64,000 nt of DNA from Moniliophthora roreri (lineage: Eukaryota > Basidiomycota > Agaricomycetes > Agaricales > Marasmiaceae): NCBI GenBank assembly GCA_001466705.2, contig LATX02000243.1, positions 62,001-126,000 of the forward strand, read 5' to 3'. Within the stretch, counting starts at the first letter, position 1. The number at the start of each line of letters is the position of its first letter. The notes beneath the pieces are model-generated. The model saw only the letters and a list, made by a program, of their open reading frames with translations, did not search any database and was not told the origin of the DNA. This document shows, in pieces, positions 57,554 to 64,000 of this stretch. A program made the translations under genes and the position numbers.

Positions 57554-60500
57554 CAATTATGAATGTACGTACAATTGTCAACAAAGGAATCAAGGACAAG
57601 ATGCCTTGTGACGTTAAGAAACAAGGCCAGGAATCTTAGCGGAGATTAGTGAATTGAAGACATGGCGAATGCGAACGATCCAATAAACTCATGTTGATTT
57701 CTGCTTTAGATGATTCGCTGAGTCTTTTTTTAGCCGCACGACTGAAATTCCTGAGACCAGGATTGTCGCGATAAGTCATCCGATCCCAAAATTAGGAAAC
57801 CATGCCTCCCAGTTCACAATTCCAGTAGTATTCCCCTCGTCAGCAAGTATATTGTTAGAAGACAGTCACCGTTGGCGATACGAAGTATGGAGAGCGACGG
57901 TGAAAGGTTGGCACTGACTTTCCACTCTGGACGGGGAGGGTTGGCATCATTCCAGTCGTACCACTTTCGGAGCCTGGTCTGAGGGTCCCTATACCAGTCG
58001 CTCCGTTTTCGCGGAATTTTTACCTACGAAGGAGTATCTGTCACATCAGCAAAACGGTCGATTTTGCTTTGGTGGCTTTCGAAGGAAAAAACAGCTTAGA
58101 AAGGTGTCTAAGCTGATATCTCCTTGGAAAGCAACAGGTGCTTTCTCGTGCTTCTCATTATTCTTAGAGTCAAGTAGCTTTAGCTTACATTGGGGTACTT
58201 TAGCTTGGGTATGTACAACTACTTTCCCGGCTCTGGCTCCCCCTCCTCCTCCAATCGTCGTCATTGTATACCCCTCCAACGCCGCCCACCGCCACTCAAA
58301 TCACGTCTCCCGCACTGTCATTTCGATGGTCCCGCAACTAGAAAGCGAGTTGTCGGAGGAAAGAGTACGCCGTAAGAGCTAGTGGATGTTATTGACCCGT
58401 ACTTTGTGTAGTATCCCTCTCGCGCGGCTCGTTACTTCTGCCTAATCATAACACCATTTAGCATCTTACTACAAAAAATTAGAATGAGCCCGACGCACCA
58501 TAGAATAACCTTCCTTTGCTAATGTTTTCTATCGTACGCCAGAGGTTCCACAGCGGAGACTGAAGAGAAGGAATCAGTATCGCATGCTTGACATAGCTGT
58601 TGCTCACGTACCGTCCCTTGCAGTCTACACTCTCATAAGTATCAAATCCTAAAAATATCACCGTCAGCTGCTAGCGAGCACACATGTAACAAGGCATACC
58701 TTTTACCCTGTATTGAGCCATTGCTATTATTCATTACCTTTGGATACTTTCGTGATGTGCCAATGGGACGAGAAGAGCGGGAGACAAATTGGAGGGCAGG
58801 TTAGAATCAAGGCAGGGTCGGACTGTGAGGCGGTGATGGTCGGAAAGGAAAGAGTTTACCCATGGGAATGGCACGCGTTCCGCTATATATGACTCGATCG
58901 TGCGGATTCAATATTCAACCTCCGCCCTCCGCTCTCTGCTCTCCGTCCTTCTTCTTTATTTTCAAGTTCCTTCTACTTCACCTTGTACATCCCCCACCTT
59001 TGATTGCTTATTCTTATAATCGAGCCGCCTGGGTTCGCGCCACTGGCTTGACACAACTATTGACAAGGTTGTTTCACTATTTTGGTCCTGATCACCCTCG
59101 CAACTTGTAACCTTTAGTTATTGACTGAGATGCAGAATTCAAAGCAGTCAAGTTCTGGAAAGGATGTCGTGGTTCTGAAAGAAATCATAAGAAAAAAGTC
59201 ATGGACCTCAAGCCAAAGCGCTAGGAAATAGGTAAAAGCACCCGGAAATAAGCTCAAGATCGCGGATCTAAGCGAAAGCGGCTCAAAGCGGAATCGGACG
59301 TTTTCCTGATACACTCGATGAATTCTACCAACACTGGGATCGATCCGGATGCCGAGCGTCTCGAGCTGCGAAATGTTGAGATACGATTTGGTCGGCATTG
59401 GAGCGTATATAGTGGAGGGCTTTGTCCGGGTAGGTTGCTTTGTTCTATCCGATAATCTCGAGGACCTTTGGGACCAGGACTGTCGTGTTCTACAGGCCAT
59501 TCCATCAGGACCAATTAGGGACCAATGCACAATAGCATACCTTTCGTTGCTTCAGCTCCTGTTGGATTCCTTCGCTCCAAAATGCGACTGTCGCCTAGAT
59601 CTACCACTGTGCGATTATAACTGAGGGACCATGACGTTTGCGTTGTTCTACTTCTTGAATGATCTTGGGTTGAATCATTGCCGTAGGGAAAGGGAGAGTG
59701 AGCACTGAGCGCTGACTGTTACTGCGCGTCACGGTACATCTGTACGCGGTCGAACATTGTACTTGAGATACGAATGCAGCAAGAGTATTAGGGCACCTGA
59801 AAGCCATAGAGAGTATATCACTTTAGGTAGTACCTAATATGACCAGAAAATAGTAAGAGCCATTAAGAGAGAGAGGAATAGACGAAAGAAAGGTTACGTC
59901 GAGTGAAGATAGAATGGTAGAACTGACTAGGCCTTCGAAGTGACTTTCGACGCGCCCAGGGAGATTGTGACGCCAACTCACGCTGGCCTGAATTCTGCTA
60001 CAGAATGGGGACGCGTCGTGGTCACGTTGGGGCCAGACTCTGGCGAGACTTGGCAAAAGTTGGACATTGGCCAGCAACGATGCGGATCTCGTTGAAAAGT
60101 ACGCGATGGATATTTTACGTAGGACTCGGGACTTGAGCATAGTACTTGAAGCGGTCTACTTAGGTCCACCACTGATGGCTGATGGGAAAAGATTTCGCTC
60201 AGAGGTATTTTGCAGCACAGACGGATCAAATATCCTCAACCGGAAAGTAAGTACAGTGTCAACGTACCACTCCCGTACTGGGAATAGGTCCAAAATGTGT
60301 ATTTGACCTCCCTAGGGGCACTGAGAGGAAAGGGAGATACAAAAAAAAAACCATGTTAGCCGAGGTTGCTGGGTATCTGAGATGTTATGTGACAGATGTA
60401 TGTACAGTACACCTTACCACATTTATTGTAGTAAGGTCTTGACAGTTGGTAATGTATTTTTGTACCCTGGATCACAAAACATTGTTATTTTCTGGTATTG

Positions 60501-60673
60501 ACTTGGATACTCAAAGGTGGTCACTTGATATTTTATTGTGAATCCACGACGCTGGAGCTTGCGTATGGGTATCTTTTTTATGCAGAGTGAGCGACATAAT
60601 CCAATACCATATAGATGTACAGATGACAAAAACGACAAATAGAACAAGAATTCCGTATACACCCTGCTGCATG
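57554..60673. other. 3.1-kb interval without a confident gene
   Basis: Both strands were read. Small open stretches exist (for example MAQYRVKGFDTYESVDCKGR on the minus strand when a 51-nt segment is removed at 58649-58699, and minus-strand 59114-59530) but none matches a family or splices into a convincing protein. A promoter-like CTATATATGACTCG followed by a pyrimidine-rich stretch lies at 58881-58990, with the next ATG at 59129 opening only 33 codons. A small unrecognised gene or non-coding transcript here is possible. Confidence 0.4.
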
Positions 60674-61825
60674 TCAATGATTCTGGACTTCATAAGGGTG
60701 CTTGACAAGTTCATCGTACAAATCAGCTGGCAAATCTCGAACCAGCGTAACTGCAATTCCAATCACGGGCAACGCTTCCAGAGGAGGGAATGTACGGAGA
60801 AGACGCATCGGGCTGCAAATATAACCTTGAGTATCTCAGCGCCAAAAGAATAGAATTTTCAGTGGTCACCTCGTTGAAGCCATGACTTCGTCGCGCATCA
60901 GGAGCAGCTGTGCAATCACGCACAGTACGTTGAGATGAACTCCGAAGGCCAGCAAGAAATCCCATAGCCGTAGCACTTGATCTAACGGAGGAGTGCATGC
61001 GCAAAGGGTTAATATTGCTTGGGGAATATGTCAGACGGAAGATGGCTGGAAAGAAAGTCGACGTACAAGGGAAAGCGTATATTTCTGCAGAGAGATTCTT
61101 GGACCGAAGGTGGGTGAAAAGTTCAGGGTCTACGATCTTGAGGCATTTGTCAAGGAGCTATAACAGACGGTAAGTAGGCGAAAACAAGTGAACCAAGAAC
61201 ACTGACTCGAAGCCCACGATGAACACCTTCTAACGTCGGTTGAACGTAAAGAGGACACGATTCTTCAATGAACTTTGAAAAGCAGTAGAATGCTTCAACC
61301 TCGGACGGCATGGTATAAAGAAAAGGTGCTGCAAGCACGTTCATTCCCTGAACATAGGTGAAACCCAAATTATGCATCTCCTGTCTATCTAGTATAGTCG
61401 TTACTTCAGTGAGCACCGAAAAGTAAAGAATACATGCCATGATTCCGCCACACAAATGCATCCAGCAGGCGAACCAGCATATCTTCACGGACTTTTTCCT
61501 TAAAGCCTCGATCTGTGGCCAAGGTCCGGAAAGTGTCATTTCTGATCTTCTCCCTGACCTCACATGGACCTCGTGCAACGTATTGAAGGTATTCCTCTGC
61601 AGATAGGTGGGTTATACGTAAAAGAATCTTCCATATTCTGGGACGGAGTGTTGAGTCGACTGTTGCAGGAATTCCCTCAACGAGTATAAGACGACGAAGC
61701 TTCTTCAGGTTGGAGTCATCGTCAACATCTGCGGACGCACGAGACTTGGAGGAGTACTTTGGCTTGTTTAAAATCTTGTTGAATGAATGAGCAGTCGCAG
61801 CGTTGGGATCGGAGGACGAGGACAT
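60674..61825 (-). CDS. BUB2: BUB2-type mitotic checkpoint protein (TBC domain)
   Basis: TBC-domain GTPase-activating protein subunit; with Byr4/Bfa1 it restrains the Tem1/Spg1 GTPase of the mitotic-exit/septation network at spindle poles. Start MSSSSDPNAATAHSFNKILN at 61825. The TBC domain shows LRRLILVEGIPATVDSTLRP followed by RIWKILLRI (arginine-finger region), LGFTYVQGMNVLAAPFLYTM (glutamine finger), EAFYCFSKFIEESCPLYVQP, LDKCLKIVDPELFTHLRS, PPLDQVLRLWDFLLAFGVHL and NVLCVIAQLLLMRDEVMAS. The C-terminus reads PVIGIAVTLVRDLPADLYDE then LVKHPYEVQNH and stops at 60674. Several short introns. It is divergent from the helicase gene over only 84 bp. Confidence 0.88.
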
Positions 61826-61909
61826 GGCGGTCGACGAAATAACCGAGAGCGTGCGAAAGGCGCCTACTTAGCAGAAATTTTTTCAAAACGTCACCTCGCC
61901 TCTCCTCTT
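61826..61909. promoter_or_regulatory. 84-bp divergent promoter between BUB2 and the DEAD-box helicase
   Basis: Only 84 bases separate the two start codons, so transcripts must start within or very near this stretch and may overlap. No TATA box visible. Inference from spacing. Confidence 0.4.
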
Positions 61910-64000
61910 ATGTTTCTGTCGTCTTTAGTGGGGACAGCCTCCAAAATTCCTTTGGAGGTAAAAGGTGTCAGTAAGTGTTTCCGAAATCCTCATGTAGACG
62001 TTGTCTAATGCTCCTTCTCAGTTCGTTCATCTTATGTCTCTGTAGTTCCTCGACGACACTCGAGCGTGCTCGCTCGAGGACAGCCAGCACCTTTGGAACA
62101 GCCGAACGAGGAATCCGCGAGGAAGCTTTTCACGTCCCTTCAGGACGGAATATCGTCGGACACATTGAGAGCTATTACGAAGAAACCCTACAACTTCACA
62201 TACATGTCACCAGTGCAAGCAGAGGTTCTACCGCTCGTTTCTCAATTGGCAGAACCTTTCAACCCATCGATTATCAATGTACCTCCTCGCGATTTGCTGG
62301 TACGCGCGAAGACTGGTACTGGGAAAACGCTAGCGTTTCTAGTTCCAGCCATCGAAGCGCGTCTTAAAGCTCTCGATGCCGCTGCCAAGAAAGCCGTGCA
62401 GGACAGTGGTTTGGTTACAGATCGTCGCCTATACGAAAAAGCCAAAAAGCATTTCGCTCGAGAGGCTGTTGGAACTCTGATCCTCAGCCCCACCCGAGAA
62501 CTAGCTACTCAAATTGCAAATGAAGCGCTGCAACTGTCGTCTCACCATCGCGACTTCGAAGTCAGGCTGTTTATCGGGGCTATGAGCAAGGCTGTCCAGA
62601 TGAAGGAGTACATGAAAGGGACTAGGGACATAGTAGTCGCAACTCCTGGTCGGTTGCGCGATTTACTCGAATCCGAACCTGAGATAAGACATGGTCTATC
62701 TTTCACAAGACAGGTGCGTTGATGCATTGCCTTCTGCTAGATGACGCTCACATTAGTAATGCAACAGTTAATCTTTGACGAGGCGGATACGATGTTAGAC
62801 ATGGGTTTCCGACCAGACATCGAGGCAATCATGAAGTATCTGCCACCAACTCCTGAACGCCAGACATTCATGTTCTCCGCCACCTTACCACGTGCTGTTC
62901 GCCAGGTCGTTAATATCGCACTTGCGGATGATTACAGGTACATCAACTGCGTCAAGGAAGAAGATGACTCCCCTGTCCATGCTCATATCCCCCAATACCA
63001 CACTGTCGTCCCCTCTCCTCCTCACCAGATTCCACACGTGCTTCGTCTGATTGCTCATGATCAGATGGCGAACCCTGGACGTTCCAAAATCATGGTCTTC
63101 CTTCCGACTACCAAGATGACGCAGCTTTTTGCAACCATCCTCCGATACTTTGGTAGGAACGTACTTACCGAGGGGTCTAAAACCAACGTGCTGGAAATTC
63201 ATTCTAAGCGCACCCAAGCATCACGGACAGCCACGTCAGACATATTCAGACGGGCAACTGGACCCACCATTCTAGTCACCTCCGATGTGTCTGCGCGTGG
63301 GGTGGATTACCCTGGTGTAACCCGGGTCATTCAAGTTGGCGTCCCTGCGTCTGGCGAGCAATACATCCATCGTGTTGGACGAACGGGTCGGTCGAATTCG
63401 TCCGGCGGACGCGGAGACCTCGTCATTCTTCCCTTCGAAGTTGGTTTTGTCTCCCACCAGCTCACAGGGATTCCAATCAAACCAATTACTATGTCAGACT
63501 TCAAATCCCAAGTGGCAGGATTCGCGCGCGAATTCGACCAAAGTCCTTCGCGAACAGGATGCAAAGCGTTTGCATCAGTATTGGAGGAATACGAGCACTT
63601 GCAAGAAGATATCGCCATGCGATTGGATGAGGAAGCTGTCAAGGAAACATTCATGTCCATCCTTGGATATTATATCGGACAAACGGGTTCCTTACGAGTT
63701 AGCCCGGATACAATTCTGAAGGCATGTGGTGAGTGGGCGATGGAAGTAGGTGGCTTACGAGCGCCACCTCATCTGTCCGCGAGCATGAAGCAAAAGCTGG
63801 GGCTTTCATCAGAAAAGAGATCAGATACCGGTCGCAACTCAAGTGGTGCGTTCAGGCAAAGGCGAGACCAGAGACGTCAAACTCCCCAGGACGTGAAACG
63901 TGGACAGGAATGGCCGCGTAGGAGATCCGAGTCACCAATGCGTGCCGACGAGGACAGCTCTCGCTCCGAGGATGTAATACATCGCAGTCCTCGAAGAGAC
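61910..64000 (+). CDS. Mitochondrial-type DEAD-box RNA helicase (Mss116/CYT-19-like), 3' partial
   Basis: ATP-dependent RNA chaperone. I start at ATG 61910; removing the intron at about 61971-62021 yields MFLSSLVGTASKIPLEVKGV then IRSSYVSVVPRRHSSVLARG, an acid-poor presequence, hence the mitochondrial inference. All helicase motifs are present: Q region YMSPVQAEVLP, motif I AKTGTGKT (about 62308), PTRELATQ (about 62490), TPGRL, DEAD (about 62780, after an intron at 62713-62768), SAT (about 62875), TSDVSARGVDYP (about 63280) and HRVGRTGR (about 63370). Large insertions with Ala/Lys (about 62360-62460) are like those of the Mss116 group. The C-terminus becomes Arg/Ser-rich (RQRRDQRRQTPQ) and remains open at base 64000. 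Confidence 0.87.

Noticed and set aside
58470..58721. Possible small minus-strand gene MAQYRVKGFDTYESVDCKGR...
   Set aside because: The first splice is convincing but the next junction runs into a stop in the required frame; no family recognised, so not called.
59114..59530. 138-codon minus-strand open frame
   Set aside because: No recognisable domain, no neighbouring exons, and the opposite strand is equally open.
60423..60762. Minus-strand frame with a hydrophobic stretch (GILVLFVVFVICTSIWYWI)
   Set aside because: Overlaps the BUB2 3' end in another frame; composition of AT-rich 3' sequence is sufficient explanation.
1..64000. CRISPR arrays, bacterial-type operons, phage genes
   Set aside because: The DNA is eukaryotic (spliced genes, LTR elements); no regularly spaced short repeats were seen.

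Overview
This window is nuclear DNA of a filamentous basidiomycete, most likely an agaricomycete. The reasons are numerous GT-AG introns of about 50-60 nt, closely packed genes on both strands, a fungal F-box protein with the typical short tryptophan motif after the F-box, and a Ty3/Gypsy chromovirus. I cannot name the species. Protein calls below are conceptual splices read from the sequence; intron borders are exact only where stated.

Left gene-rich block (1-19.8 kb): the 3' part of a RAD54B/Rdh54 recombination translocase (+), a membrane-anchored YtcJ-type amidohydrolase (-), the ER ubiquitin ligase HRD1 (+), mitochondrial AIM41 (+), the Rpd3L deacetylase subunit RXT3 (-) with extreme low-complexity regions, a queuosine-salvage glycosidase QNG1 (+), an F-box protein (+), and a small tandem-repeat membrane protein (-).

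Transposon block (about 20.0-47.5 kb): AT-rich, visibly poor in CpG, with no intact host gene. It contains a complete 7.7-kb Ty3/Gypsy chromovirus (20717-28404) with 643-bp LTRs, a GTATC target duplication and a Tf1-type self-priming site. This sits inside the first of two adjacent copies of a ~3.9-kb repeat (A1/A2) that carries a decayed, unrecognised gene-like stretch on the minus strand. A 1.68-kb TG...CA element also interrupts A1, and a second copy of it at 39.9-42.1 kb is split by a solo LTR. There is also a decayed second Gypsy copy (36.2-38.9 kb) abutting a minus-strand fragment of the same family, another solo LTR with a perfect target duplication (45065-45503), and a TA-flanked MITE. 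Differences between copies are mostly CG/TG/CA interchanges, and the stop codons in the intact element's pol frame are all TGA, as expected from mutation of methylated CpG.

Right gene-rich block (47.9-64 kb): Golgi transport protein GOT1 (+), a YANK/STK32-type AGC kinase with an N-terminal acylation signal (-), an uncharacterised conserved-looking protein (-), an AP-4-epsilon-like adaptin (+), the mitotic checkpoint TBC protein BUB2 (-), and a mitochondrial-type DEAD-box helicase (+) that runs off the end. The host genes are housekeeping functions with no operon logic; several pairs are divergent over 80-250 bp and probably share promoters.

No clearly new host pathway is visible. The most unusual material is the self-primed chromovirus with an extra 3' zinc-knuckle ORF and a conserved T-run/TGA at the gag-pol junction, and the duplicated unrecognised gene-like segment in A1/A2.
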